In this document: positions 17,162 to 25,421 of the stretch, piece after piece
How positions within the stretch are numbered: the stretch's first letter is position 1
Layout of the letters: each line of letters begins with the position of its first letter
Source: Bacteroidales bacterium
Lineage (GTDB): Bacteria > Bacteroidota > Bacteroidia > Bacteroidales > GCA-2748055
NCBI GenBank assembly: GCA_020636775.1
Contig: JACJXF010000015.1
Span: 1-60,840, forward strand
Direction of reading: 5' to 3'
DNA length: 60,840 nt
Notes under the pieces: generated by a model
What the model was told of the DNA's origin: nothing
Seen by the model: only the letters and a program-made list of their open reading frames with translations
Databases searched by the model: none
Translations under genes and position numbers: made by a program

Positions 17162-18505
17162 ATGAAGTTTTCCCGCCCTATATTTTTTATTGCAACGATA
17201 TTCTTACTATTCAACCTGAGTTCGATAAATGCTCAAAGAGATGTTTCAAACAATCCTGATTATGGTAAAGACAGCCTGGCAAGGGTAAGCTGTGCCAATG
17301 ATTTGTCCACCATCAGTGAATATATGAAAATTAATCTGCCTGAATATGCACTCCCTGCATGGAGAAGCGTATTTGATAATTGTCCTGCCTCCAGTAAAAA
17401 CATATATATTAATGGCGCAAAAATTTATCAGGATAAGATTGAAAGTGCAAAAGACCCGGCTATCCGTGCGGGATATTTCGATACCCTTATGTTAATTTAC
17501 GATCGCAGAATTCAATATTTCGGCGAAGAATCCTATGTTTTAGGAAGAAAGGGAAAAGACATTCTTCGCTACAATTCACAGGATATTGAATCGGCATACA
17601 CAGCCCTTAAAGCCTCTGTTTTATCTGAAGAACCTGATTTTGATGCCGGCGTTTGCGTGGGACTCGTAGAAACAGGTGTGCTCATGTACAGAGCCGGAAA
17701 AATACCGGCCAAAGAGCTGCTGGAAACCTACATGACAGTATCGGCTTTGACAGATATACAAAAGGAAAAAGGAAGAAATCCCCGCATTCCGCAGCAGGTT
17801 TACGAAAGGATAAATGCAGCACTGAGCAAGGCAGGACTGAGTAATTGTGATGAAATTGAAGGAGCATTTAAGGAAAAGGTAAATACCGGCTCTGAAGATG
17901 TTGCCACACTAAACCTGATATCTGATTTACTTCAACTCTCAAACTGCGGTACTACTGAGTTTTCAGGTGAGGTTAACGAAAAGCTTTTTAAACTGGAACC
18001 CAGTCCTGACAGAGCCTATACCCTTGCCTGGTATTTCATCAGGAAGGAAAAATTTGAAACTGCCATTGATTATTTCAAAAAAGCCATTGAGATTGAAACA
18101 GATGCTGATAAAAAGGCTCATTATTATTATCAAATGGCCATCCTCTGCAATACCCGGATGAATCTTCAGCAGGATGCTGTTGCATATGCCAGAAAGGCAA
18201 TAGAACTGGCTCCGGCCTGGGGTGATCCTTACTTTGTTATTGCAAGTGCGTATGTAATTTCAGCAAAGGATTGTTTTGAGGGAGCTTTTGAGAGAAGCAG
18301 CGTTTACTGGGCGGCAACAGATAAATGCCTGCAGGCTAAATCTGTTGACAGTTCTGTAACAGAGAAGGCAAATAGTCTGATTTCAGATTATTCCAGATTT
18401 TATCCCAATAATGAAGAAGTATTCTTCCGCAGTTTACAGGAAGGAGATGCTTATACTGTTGGTTGCTGGATCAATGAAAAGACGACTGTAAGGGTTAAGA
18501 AATAG
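17162..18505 (+). CDS. Secreted TPR-repeat protein
   Basis: A 447-residue protein with a signal peptide (about 1-24, ending INAQ). Tetratricopeptide-like helices are clearest between about 275 and 360 (AYTLAWYFIRKEKFETAIDYFKKAIEI and YYYQMAILCNTRM...AVAYARKAIELAP). It is a recurrent Bacteroidota envelope type; protein-protein interaction in the periplasm is the likely role. Several Cys occur in the mature part and could pair in the periplasm. It is convergent with the PhoB-like gene, with only 6 bp between the stop codons. Confidence 0.75.
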   Translation: MKFSRPIFFIATIFLLFNLSSINAQRDVSNNPDYGKDSLARVSCANDLSTISEYMKINLPEYALPAWRSVFDNCPASSKNIYINGAKIYQDKIESAKDPAIRAGYFDTLMLIYDRRIQYFGEESYVLGRKGKDILRYNSQDIESAYTALKASVLSEEPDFDAGVCVGLVETGVLMYRAGKIPAKELLETYMTVSALTDIQKEKGRNPRIPQQVYERINAALSKAGLSNCDEIEGAFKEKVNTGSEDVATLNLISDLLQLSNCGTTEFSGEVNEKLFKLEPSPDRAYTLAWYFIRKEKFETAIDYFKKAIEIETDADKKAHYYYQMAILCNTRMNLQQDAVAYARKAIELAPAWGDPYFVIASAYVISAKDCFEGAFERSSVYWAATDKCLQAKSVDSSVTEKANSLISDYSRFYPNNEEVFFRSLQEGDAYTVGCWINEKTTVRVKK

Positions 18506-18511
18506 ACTGGA

Positions 18512-19213
18512 TCAGGGTTCAAATTTATATCCCATACCCTTTACTGTTTTAATTCTCTGTTCGCCAATCTTTTCGCGTAATTTCCGGATATATACATCTA
18601 TGGTGCGGTCGCTGACCACAACCTCAGATCCCCAGAGATGGTCAAAAATCTCTTCCCTGCTGAACAAGCGGGAGGGTTTGGATGAAAGCAGAAGTAAAAG
18701 GCTGAATTCTTTCTTTGGTACATCGATTGCATTCCCGTTGAGCAGAATAAGATGTCTTTCCTTATCAATGACAAGACTGCCATTATCAAACCTATGACCG
18801 GAATTCTTCTCCGTTAAAGGCTGATTGTGACCGGATCTCTTAAGTAATGCCATAATTCTGCTTACCAGTACCTTTGGCCGGATTGGTTTGGTAATATAAT
18901 CGTCAGCCCCGGCAGAAAATCCGGCTATTTGTGAAAAGTCTTCAGCCCTTGCTGTTAAAAATGCTATAATGGTTCCTGATAAGGAAGGTATGGTTCTTAT
19001 CTTTTCACAGGTTTCGATCCCATCCATTTCAGGCATCATGATATCCAGCAGGATAAGGTCGGGCTGAAACTCCTTTGCATGCTTCACAGCATCCACTCCA
19101 TTTCTGGCTATATCTACATTAAAGCCTTCTTTCTTAAGGTTATAGGAAATAAATTCAACTATATCTTCCTCGTCATCAACTACTAAAATCTTATAATTGG
19201 TATTTTGATCCAT
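18512..19213 (-). CDS. OmpR/PhoB-family response regulator 1
   Basis: A response regulator of 233 residues: receiver domain (acidic pair in VVDDEED, phospho-acceptor Asp57 in LILLDIMMPEMDG, Thr in FLTAR, Lys in YITKPIRP) followed by a winged-helix DNA-binding domain (about 135-233; FSREEIFDHLWG...VSDRTIDVYIRKLREKIG...KTVKGMGYKFEP). I chose the ATG giving MDQNTNYKIL; the longer reading starts at TTG. It is divergent from the PiT gene and very similar to response regulator 2 on the other side of it. No histidine kinase is encoded nearby. Control of phosphate genes is inferred from context. Confidence 0.92.
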   Translation of the reverse strand: MDQNTNYKILVVDDEEDIVEFISYNLKKEGFNVDIARNGVDAVKHAKEFQPDLILLDIMMPEMDGIETCEKIRTIPSLSGTIIAFLTARAEDFSQIAGFSAGADDYITKPIRPKVLVSRIMALLKRSGHNQPLTEKNSGHRFDNGSLVIDKERHLILLNGNAIDVPKKEFSLLLLLSSKPSRLFSREEIFDHLWGSEVVVSDRTIDVYIRKLREKIGEQRIKTVKGMGYKFEP

Positions 19214-19246
19214 TTTAAATAATATTGTTTTAAACAAATTTATCTA

Positions 19247-19268
19247 AGCAGGATTAAGCAAATGTTAA
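19247..19268 (-). promoter_or_regulatory. Weak Pho-box-like repeats before response regulator 1
   Basis: On the minus strand two contiguous 11-mers read TTAACATTTGC and TTAATCCTGCT. They resemble the clearer arrays in front of PiT and the porin, but no TAAnATTG box follows 15 nt later. Autoregulation of response regulator 1 is possible but unproven. Confidence 0.3.
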
Positions 19269-19317
19269 CTTAATTTTATGATTGGAACAATTTAAGGTAA
19301 ATGAACAACAGGCTTAT

Positions 19318-19350
19318 TTAACATTAAGTTAGTATTAAATTAATGTAATA
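19318..19350 (+). promoter_or_regulatory. Pho-box array upstream of PiT (three 11-mers)
   Basis: Three contiguous 11-bp direct repeats: TTAACATTAAG, TTAGTATTAAA, TTAATGTAATA. The 11-bp period and TTAAC/T core resemble PhoB/PhoP-type operators (Bacillus PhoP binds TTAACA-like repeats spaced by about one helical turn). A 15-nt gap separates the array from the -7 box TAATATTG, the same gap as in the porin promoter. Confidence 0.7.
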
Positions 19351-19365
19351 GTTATTAAATTTAAA

Positions 19366-19373
19366 TAATATTG
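19366..19373 (+). promoter_or_regulatory. -7 box of the PiT gene
   Basis: TAATATTG fits the Bacteroidota TAnnTTTG box with one change. It lies 25 bp before the PiT ATG. There is no -33 TTTG; the Pho-box array occupies that place, as expected for an activator-dependent promoter. Confidence 0.55.
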
Positions 19374-19398
19374 GAGCTCCAAATTAAGCCTGAAAACA

Positions 19399-21651
19399 AT
19401 GGAATATTATTACATTATTATTGTCGGAGTTCTTTTTTTATTAGCAATTTCTGACATTATTGTGGGTGTGAGCAATGATGCTGTAAACTTCCTGAATTCT
19501 GCAATAGGATCAAAAGCCGCTCCTTTTAAAATCATTATTCTTGTTGCATCCCTCGGAGTTATTATCGGGGCAACTTTTTCAAATGGGATGATGGAAGTCG
19601 CCAGAAAAGGTATCTTCAACCCTGACATGTTCTTTTTCAATGAGATCATGATAATATTCCTGGCAGTGATGCTTACCGATATTATTCTTCTTGATTTCTT
19701 TAATACATTTGGACTTCCCACATCAACAACTGTATCCATTGTCTTCGAGCTATTGGGTGCCTCAGTTGGAATTTCCGCCATTAAGATATACAAAGCATCT
19801 GAAGGACTTGGAGGACTTGCCACTTACATTAATTCTGACAGGGCTCTGGGGATTATTTCGGGAATATTTATTTCCATTCTGGTTGCCTTCACTGTTGGCG
19901 CTATCATTCAATGGATCATAAGATTGCTTTTCACCTTCAGGATTGCCAAAACCATTAAATACTGGGGAGGATTATGGGGAGGCCTTTCATTTGCCGTAAT
20001 AGTGTACTTTTTGCTTGTCAAAGGGGCAAAGGGTGCCTCATTTATCTCTGATGATACCATAGCATACATACAGAATAATTCCTTCAGACTTATTTTATAC
20101 AGTGCCATTGGAAGTTCCATTCTATTCCAGTTCCTGATTATGTTTACCCGTGTAAATATATTCAAGATTGTAGTTCTACTTGGTACTTTTGCCCTTGCGA
20201 TGGCATTTGCAGGAAATGATCTGGTGAACTTTGTCGGAGTTCCTCTGGCGGGTTATGAGTCATTCAGGGCCTTCCTTGCTTCGGGTCAGGAAGCCAATCA
20301 TATGCTGATGGAGATTTTAACCCATCCGGTTAAAACCCCTACTATGTTCCTTCTGATTGCAGGACTTATTATGGCCTTTACCCTTCGTTTTTCGAAAAAG
20401 GCAAGATCAGTTACTGCCACAACAATTGATTTAAGCAGACAGGACGATGGCGCAGAACGGTTTGAATCATCCGCTCTGGCAAGGTTCATGGTTCGCTGGT
20501 CGCTTGAATTTGGTTTGTTTTTTGAAAAAATCATCCCGGGAAAACTTCAGAAAATGATTGATGCCCGTTTTGACCAGTCTGTTCTTAAGAATAAGGAGAG
20601 AAAACAACAGGATATACTTGCCTTTGACCTGGTGAGAGCCTCTGTAAACCTGGTGGTAGCGAGTATACTCATTTCCTTTGCAACTTCACTTAAACTTCCC
20701 CTTTCAACCACATATGTTACTTTTATGGTTGCCATGGGATCTTCATTTTCTGACCGCTCATGGGGACGGGAGAGCGCTGTTTACCGCATTACAGGTGTTC
20801 TGACTGTCATTGGGGGCTGGTTCCTTACCGCATTTATTGCTCTGACCGTTTCGTTTCTGGTAGCCTGTGCAATTTATTTTGGCGGGATGATTGTTATTTT
20901 CATTTTTATCGGAATAGCTATACTACTTATTCTCAGGTCACATTCCATGTTCAGGAAAAGAGAAGTAGATAATGAAAAACAATCAGGAGCAGCCATTGAG
21001 CAAATTTCTGGTGATAATATTTTAGAAGTATGCACAGAAACAGTAAAGAGTATTGTCATCAATATATCCAAACTCTATTTCCTTACTATTGTTAATTTCA
21101 CTAAAGAGAAACGTAAGGATCTGGCCAAGACTAAAAAAGAAGTGAAGGACCTGAATGATGAGACAAAAGCTTTGAAGAAGAATCTTTTTAAAACAATCAG
21201 GAAACTTGAAGAAGATGAGATCGAGTCGGGCCACTATTATGTTCAGGTACTGGATTATGTAAGAGAGGCTACAAATAGTCTTAGTTTCATTGTTAATCCT
21301 GCTTTTAATCACGTTGACAATAATCACTCCCCACTACCAAAAGATCAGTCTGAGGAGCTTCTTAAGTTCAATGAGAAAATGTCGGTATTCTTTAATTATT
21401 CCCTCAACATCCTGAAGAGTAATAAATTTGAAGATCTGCCTGAGCTGATTAAATTGCGTAATGATATAGTCAGCAACACTGTTACACTCAAGAAACATCA
21501 GATTCAATACCTTAAAAAACAAGGAAAAGGTACCAAGGTTAGCCTGGTTTTCATGGAAATTATGACTGAGTCAAAAAACATGGCATTATTTGTTACCAAT
21601 GTTATTGAATCTCAGAAACAGTTTGTGGAACATTCAAAAAAGAAGAAATAG
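19399..21651 (+). CDS. PiT inorganic phosphate transporter with PhoU-like C-terminal domain
   Basis: A 750-residue PiT-family (PHO4) permease that should move phosphate or metal-phosphate with a cation. The two inverted-repeat signatures are seen: IIVGVSNDAVNFLNSAIGS at about 21-39 and LAMAFAGNDLVNFVG at about 268-282. Membrane segments run to about residue 515. The last 220 or so residues are soluble, helical and charged, with PhoU-like coiled helices (TKKEVKDLNDETKALKKN, YVQVLDYVREATNSLSFI), a fusion typical of Bacteroidota PiT proteins. The promoter carries a Pho-box array, and two PhoB-like regulator genes flank the gene. Low-affinity phosphate uptake regulated by phosphate is the simplest reading. 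Confidence 0.92.
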   Translation: MEYYYIIIVGVLFLLAISDIIVGVSNDAVNFLNSAIGSKAAPFKIIILVASLGVIIGATFSNGMMEVARKGIFNPDMFFFNEIMIIFLAVMLTDIILLDFFNTFGLPTSTTVSIVFELLGASVGISAIKIYKASEGLGGLATYINSDRALGIISGIFISILVAFTVGAIIQWIIRLLFTFRIAKTIKYWGGLWGGLSFAVIVYFLLVKGAKGASFISDDTIAYIQNNSFRLILYSAIGSSILFQFLIMFTRVNIFKIVVLLGTFALAMAFAGNDLVNFVGVPLAGYESFRAFLASGQEANHMLMEILTHPVKTPTMFLLIAGLIMAFTLRFSKKARSVTATTIDLSRQDDGAERFESSALARFMVRWSLEFGLFFEKIIPGKLQKMIDARFDQSVLKNKERKQQDILAFDLVRASVNLVVASILISFATSLKLPLSTTYVTFMVAMGSSFSDRSWGRESAVYRITGVLTVIGGWFLTAFIALTVSFLVACAIYFGGMIVIFIFIGIAILLILRSHSMFRKREVDNEKQSGAAIEQISGDNILEVCTETVKSIVINISKLYFLTIVNFTKEKRKDLAKTKKEVKDLNDETKALKKNLFKTIRKLEEDEIESGHYYVQVLDYVREATNSLSFIVNPAFNHVDNNHSPLPKDQSEELLKFNEKMSVFFNYSLNILKSNKFEDLPELIKLRNDIVSNTVTLKKHQIQYLKKQGKGTKVSLVFMEIMTESKNMALFVTNVIESQKQFVEHSKKKK

Positions 21652-21707
21652 ATTCCTGACGGCCTTACTAATCAGAACAGATAATTTTTCAGAAATTATA
21701 AGTCTTC

Positions 21708-22397
21708 TCAATAGGTGAATTTGTACCCTACTCCCTTAATGGTGCGGATATAGTTATCGCCCAGTTTTTCGCGGAGTTTGCGGATGTGTACGTCTATCGT
21801 GCGATCACCTACTATGATATTATCTCCCCATACCTGGCTGAAAATATCTTCTCTGGTAAACACCTTTTCAGGTCGGGAATACAGGAGGTTAAGAAGTTCG
21901 AATTCTTTCTTGGGCAGCACGAGTTTTTCCCCTTTTAAAATGACAAGGTAGCGTTCCTTGTCTATAATGAGATCTTCACCGGGCATTGTTTCTTCCTGCT
22001 GAGAAGAATTGTCGGCTGAATATCTTTTAAGCAGCGCCTTGACCCTGCTTACAAGCAATTTAGGCTTTATAGGTTTGGTAATATAATCATCTCCCCCTGC
22101 ATCGAAACCTGCGATTTGAGAGTACTCTTCACCTCTTGCAGTCAGAAACGCAATTAAAACATTCTTAAGTCGCGGATTCTTGCGGATTTGCTCGCATGCC
22201 TCTATCCCATCCATCTTTGGCATCATTACATCCATCAGGATAAGATTTGGTATTATCTTCTCTGCGATTTCAATTGCCTCCTTACCATTTCTGGCGGTAT
22301 GAATAATGAAACCTTCCTTTTCAAGGTTGTAACCAAGAAATTCAAGAATATCATCCTCGTCATCTACGAGGAGGATTTTAAATTTGCTGTAATCCAT
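21708..22397 (-). CDS. OmpR/PhoB-family response regulator 2
   Basis: A 229-residue receiver plus winged-helix regulator. Acidic pocket residues are in LLVDDEDD, the phospho-acceptor is Asp56 (LILMDVMMPKMDG), the switch Thr is in FLTARGEEYSQIAGF and the conserved Lys in YITKPIKP. The DNA-binding domain has VFTREDIFSQVWGDNIIVGDRTIDVHIRKLREKLG and ends IKGVGYKFTY. It is closely similar to response regulator 1 throughout and converges on the PiT gene. The CarboxypepD_reg-like gene lies 73 bp upstream on the same strand, so the Pho-box region beyond it may also drive this regulator. The cognate kinase is not in the window. Confidence 0.92.
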   Translation of the reverse strand: MDYSKFKILLVDDEDDILEFLGYNLEKEGFIIHTARNGKEAIEIAEKIIPNLILMDVMMPKMDGIEACEQIRKNPRLKNVLIAFLTARGEEYSQIAGFDAGGDDYITKPIKPKLLVSRVKALLKRYSADNSSQQEETMPGEDLIIDKERYLVILKGEKLVLPKKEFELLNLLYSRPEKVFTREDIFSQVWGDNIIVGDRTIDVHIRKLREKLGDNYIRTIKGVGYKFTY

Positions 22398-22470
22398 AGT
22401 TTAGCATTTGTAGCATCCTGTTAAAGATATAACAAATGCGATTAACTGACAAATAGGAAATGCAGCTGAT

Positions 22471-22848
22471 TTAAGCTTTTGGAGAAACAGGCAATTTGGT
22501 CTGAGGTCCGGATTTATCAACCGGTTTTAATTTGATAATGTAAGATGAGTTATTATTTCCGGGACTAACACCCAGAATAATTTTTCGCTTGTATGATATG
22601 TATTCGGCAGAAATGCTGTACTTATCACCTGACAGGTTTTCAAAAGAAAAATTCCCGTCAAAATCGGTATAAATAAGCTTGTCTGAACCCAGCAGTTTGA
22701 TCTCAACCCCTGCAAGTCCTTCGCCAGTATTTTCATCAATCACCACTCCTTCAATAACTGAAGACTTTGAGCCAAGCAGTTCGCCGGGACCTATTGAATA
22801 GACCTGGAGTGAAAACACAAGCAGTAAGAGCGAAAATATATACTTCAT
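22471..22848 (-). CDS. Small secreted CarboxypepD_reg-like domain protein
   Basis: A protein of about 125 residues: signal peptide (MKYIFSLLLLVFSLQVYS) followed by a single carboxypeptidase-regulatory-like beta-sandwich (SVIEGVVIDENTGEGLAGVEIKLLGSD...TDFDGNFSFENLSGDKYSISAEYISYK). In Bacteroidota this domain usually forms the N-terminus of TonB-dependent receptors; here it is free-standing. I chose the ATG at MKYIFS because a good -7 box (TACCTTTG) sits immediately upstream and would place the earlier ATG at or before the transcription start. It is divergent from the porin across the Pho-box array and upstream of response regulator 2. Role unknown, perhaps surface binding under phosphate limitation. 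Confidence 0.75.
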   Translation of the reverse strand: MKYIFSLLLLVFSLQVYSIGPGELLGSKSSVIEGVVIDENTGEGLAGVEIKLLGSDKLIYTDFDGNFSFENLSGDKYSISAEYISYKRKIILGVSPGNNNSSYIIKLKPVDKSGPQTKLPVSPKA

Positions 22849-22863
22849 CAGAATTATTTTCAT

Positions 22864-22871
22864 CAAAGGTA
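22864..22871 (-). promoter_or_regulatory. -7 box of the small CarboxypepD_reg gene
   Basis: On the minus strand TACCTTTG is an exact TAnnTTTG match 15 bp before the chosen ATG. It lies 27 bp from the edge of the Pho-box array, so one array may serve both directions. Confidence 0.5.
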
Positions 22872-22898
22872 TATTCCGGACATTAATTGAATTTTAGC

Positions 22899-22942
22899 TT
22901 AACCTAAGTTTAATCTTATATTTATCTTAAATTAATCTTAAA
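22899..22942 (+). promoter_or_regulatory. Pho-box array upstream of the porin (four 11-mers)
   Basis: Four contiguous 11-bp direct repeats: TTAACCTAAGT, TTAATCTTATA, TTTATCTTAAA, TTAATCTTAAA. A 15-nt gap leads to the -7 box TAACATTG. Repeat length, core and gap match the PiT promoter. The likely binders are the two PhoB-like regulators encoded on either side of PiT. Confidence 0.75.
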
Positions 22943-22957
22943 TAGATCAGGAAACCT

Positions 22958-22965
22958 TAACATTG
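22958..22965 (+). promoter_or_regulatory. -7 box of the porin gene
   Basis: TAACATTG matches TAnnTTTG except at one position, the same deviation as the PiT box (TAATATTG). It is 22 bp before the porin ATG and 15 nt after the Pho-box array. Confidence 0.55.
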
Positions 22966-22987
22966 CATATACAAGAACCTAATTAAC

Positions 22988-23980
22988 ATGAATAAACTGA
23001 TTCTCTCCGGGATTATCTCTTTATTTTTAAAAAGCATTCCCTTGTCGGTACAATGCCAGGATCAGCAAGACGATGGCAAAGTTCTTTTACAAGTCCACAG
23101 CGACTTCAGGAAGGAATTAAAGAAGGAAGGCGGATCAGCCTTTGAGGTAAAAAGAGTATATTTTGGGTACACAAAGAACATCAATTCCGACTTTACCGCA
23201 GAGGTAAAACTGGATATTGGAAGCCCGGAAGATGAGTCCCAGTATAGCCTCTCGCGCAGGTATGCCTATTTTAAAAAGGCCGGACTAAACTACTATAGGG
23301 GGCGGTTTAATGCCTATTTTGGATTATTCGAGATGCTGCAGTTTAAAACCCAGGAAAAAGCATGGGGATATCGTTACATCGCAAAATCGTTTCAGGACGA
23401 ATATAAATACGGGCCCAGTGCAGATATTGGCATCGGTGCTAAATATAAGATAAATGACTTTCTGGAGGCTGATTTGATTGTTTCAAACGGGGAAGGATAC
23501 AGCAGTCTTCAGGCCGATGACAATTATAATACAGGAATGGGGCTTACTTATACAAACCAGACCGGGATAACAATGCGTGCATACTTTGATTTTATTGCAA
23601 AGGAAGTACTACAATCTGACATTTCATTCTTTGCAGGATATAAAAATAAAATGTTTCGCTTAGCTGCTGAATACAACCAGAAATCCAATACATCCTATTT
23701 GTCTGACCATGATCTGAATGGTTATTCTTTCTACGGAACTTATAATATTAGTGAGAAGTGGGAAGTGTTTGGAAGATACGATATCCTTCGATCCAATACA
23801 TTGCTGCAGGACGATCAGCCCTGGAATATTCAGAAAGACGGAAGTGCCATTATTTCCGGAATTCAGTTTAAACCCGACAAGAAAATATATTTTTCCCTGA
23901 ACTATCAGGATTGGGTATCCTATGCAAAAAACGGGTCTGATAAGGCTTACCTTTATTTCAGTATGATGTATGACCTATAG
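22988..23980 (+). CDS. Outer-membrane porin, probably phosphate-related
   Basis: A 330-residue protein with a signal peptide (cleavage near VQCQDQQ) and a 16-strand-like barrel pattern resembling the phosphate-selective porin O/P class. Strands alternate aromatic and charged residues (FEVKRVYFGYTKNINSDFTAEVKLDIG, YFKKAGLNYYRGRFNAYFGLFEML) and the protein ends in the aromatic-flanked KAYLYFSMMYDL. The Pho-box array in front and PiT nearby support phosphate or phosphorylated-compound entry. The beta-helix lipoprotein gene follows 71 bp downstream and probably shares the transcript. Specificity for phosphate is inference. Confidence 0.75.
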   Translation: MNKLILSGIISLFLKSIPLSVQCQDQQDDGKVLLQVHSDFRKELKKEGGSAFEVKRVYFGYTKNINSDFTAEVKLDIGSPEDESQYSLSRRYAYFKKAGLNYYRGRFNAYFGLFEMLQFKTQEKAWGYRYIAKSFQDEYKYGPSADIGIGAKYKINDFLEADLIVSNGEGYSSLQADDNYNTGMGLTYTNQTGITMRAYFDFIAKEVLQSDISFFAGYKNKMFRLAAEYNQKSNTSYLSDHDLNGYSFYGTYNISEKWEVFGRYDILRSNTLLQDDQPWNIQKDGSAIISGIQFKPDKKIYFSLNYQDWVSYAKNGSDKAYLYFSMMYDL

Positions 23981-24051
23981 AATCTGAAGCTGTTCTGAAA
24001 ACATTTTATTGAAAATAAAATTCCGGAATTATAAATGTAATTACCACTTAA

Positions 24052-25383
24052 ATGAAACCAATCTACATTCTGATAATCCTGTTCTTAGCCTTAAATTATT
24101 CATGCAGGAAAAGTGATTATATTATTTTAAATCAGGAAGTTGTCCATGACAATGGTGGTGGTACAGGGACAGTAACCTGGAAGGCAGAAAACTCATATAT
24201 TCTCGACGGTTTTGTTTTTGTCAACGATGGACAGGTTCTTACAATTGAGCCGGGTACCGTAATTGAAGGCAAGGCTGGGAAAGGAGTATTGGCAAGTGCT
24301 CTTATTGTTGCCAGAGGAGGTAAAATTATTGCTGAAGGGACTTCCGATAAACCTATAATCTTCACCGCAGAAGGAGATGATTTAAATGGTTCTGTTCCCC
24401 TGGATGCAAGTGGTTTATGGGGAGGCTTAATTATCCTGGGGAATGCAACCGTTAACACGCCCACGGGTGAATCCTTTATTGAAGGAATACCGATTAGTGA
24501 ACCCAGAGGCGTTTATGGTGGTAGTTTTGATGATGAAAATTCAGGAATATTGAGATACGTATCTATCCGTCACGGGGGGACAAACATTGGCGAAGGCAAT
24601 GAAATTAATGGTCTGACTCTGGGGGGAGTCGGACGTAAGACGGTAATTGATCATGTGGAGATAGTTTCGAATGAAGATGACGGAATTGAGTTTTTTGGAG
24701 GGACCGTTGACTGCAGTAATATAGCAGTTGCCTTTTGCGGAGATGACGCCTTTGATTTTGATGAAGGGTATTCAGGAAAATGCCAGTTCATGCTTGGTAT
24801 TCTTGATCCTGAACGGGGAGATCACCTGGCAGAACACAGTGGTGCTCCCCTCCCCGGACTGGGAAAACCATTTTCTCATCCGGAAATTTATAATGCAACC
24901 TACATCGGTCGATATCCGGCTGCCGAAAGTTACATGATGAGTTTTGATGAAAATGCCGGCGGAGCTTATAAGAACTGTATCTTTCTGAATGCCGAAAAAG
25001 GAATAGGGATACAATATGACGACCTTCATGGCAGCTTTAAGATGTGGGAGGATGGAAAGCTTGAAATAGCCAATAATGTTTTCCTGAACGTCTCACCTGG
25101 CGTACCCGACAGCTTAATCTGCCTTTTTCCTAATACCGGAGATTTATCGCTTGAGCAATCCACATTGTTAAGTTATTATACTGAGGCAGGAAATGAAACC
25201 ATGGATCCCGGATTTCAGATTGAAGATTATCATTACCATTTGCTGCCCGCTTCCACTGTATTTGAAAATTTAGCAGTTTCCGACTCTCCATGGTTTGAAC
25301 AGGTCAGCTTTAAAGGAGCCTTCGGATCCAATAACTGGCTGGCCGGCTGGTCCTATTTATGGAAGGAGAATATAGTGTACTGA
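24052..25383 (+). CDS. Beta-helix surface lipoprotein
   Basis: A 443-residue protein with a short signal peptide ending NYSC (Cys18, probable lipidation). The mature part is built of repeating short strands typical of a right-handed parallel beta-helix (FVFVNDGQVLTIEPGTVIEGKAG, ALIVARGGKIIAEGTSDKPIIFTAEGD, GIEFFGGTVDCSNIAVAFCGDDAFDFDEGYSG). Related Bacteroidota proteins are often annotated only as surface lipoproteins. Acidic, Asp-rich loops suggest calcium or substrate binding. It follows the Pho-controlled porin and could capture phosphorylated or polymeric ligands at the cell surface. No catalytic motif is recognised. Confidence 0.7.
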   Translation: MKPIYILIILFLALNYSCRKSDYIILNQEVVHDNGGGTGTVTWKAENSYILDGFVFVNDGQVLTIEPGTVIEGKAGKGVLASALIVARGGKIIAEGTSDKPIIFTAEGDDLNGSVPLDASGLWGGLIILGNATVNTPTGESFIEGIPISEPRGVYGGSFDDENSGILRYVSIRHGGTNIGEGNEINGLTLGGVGRKTVIDHVEIVSNEDDGIEFFGGTVDCSNIAVAFCGDDAFDFDEGYSGKCQFMLGILDPERGDHLAEHSGAPLPGLGKPFSHPEIYNATYIGRYPAAESYMMSFDENAGGAYKNCIFLNAEKGIGIQYDDLHGSFKMWEDGKLEIANNVFLNVSPGVPDSLICLFPNTGDLSLEQSTLLSYYTEAGNETMDPGFQIEDYHYHLLPASTVFENLAVSDSPWFEQVSFKGAFGSNNWLAGWSYLWKENIVY

Positions 25384-25421
25384 GGCACCGTTTTTGCCTG
25401 ATTCATAAGAATAGTAAAAAA

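Noticed and set aside
21681..21699. ATAATTT/AAATTAT hairpin between PiT and response regulator 2 as terminator
   Set aside because: Stem is entirely A/T and lacks a clear T-tract; too weak to call.
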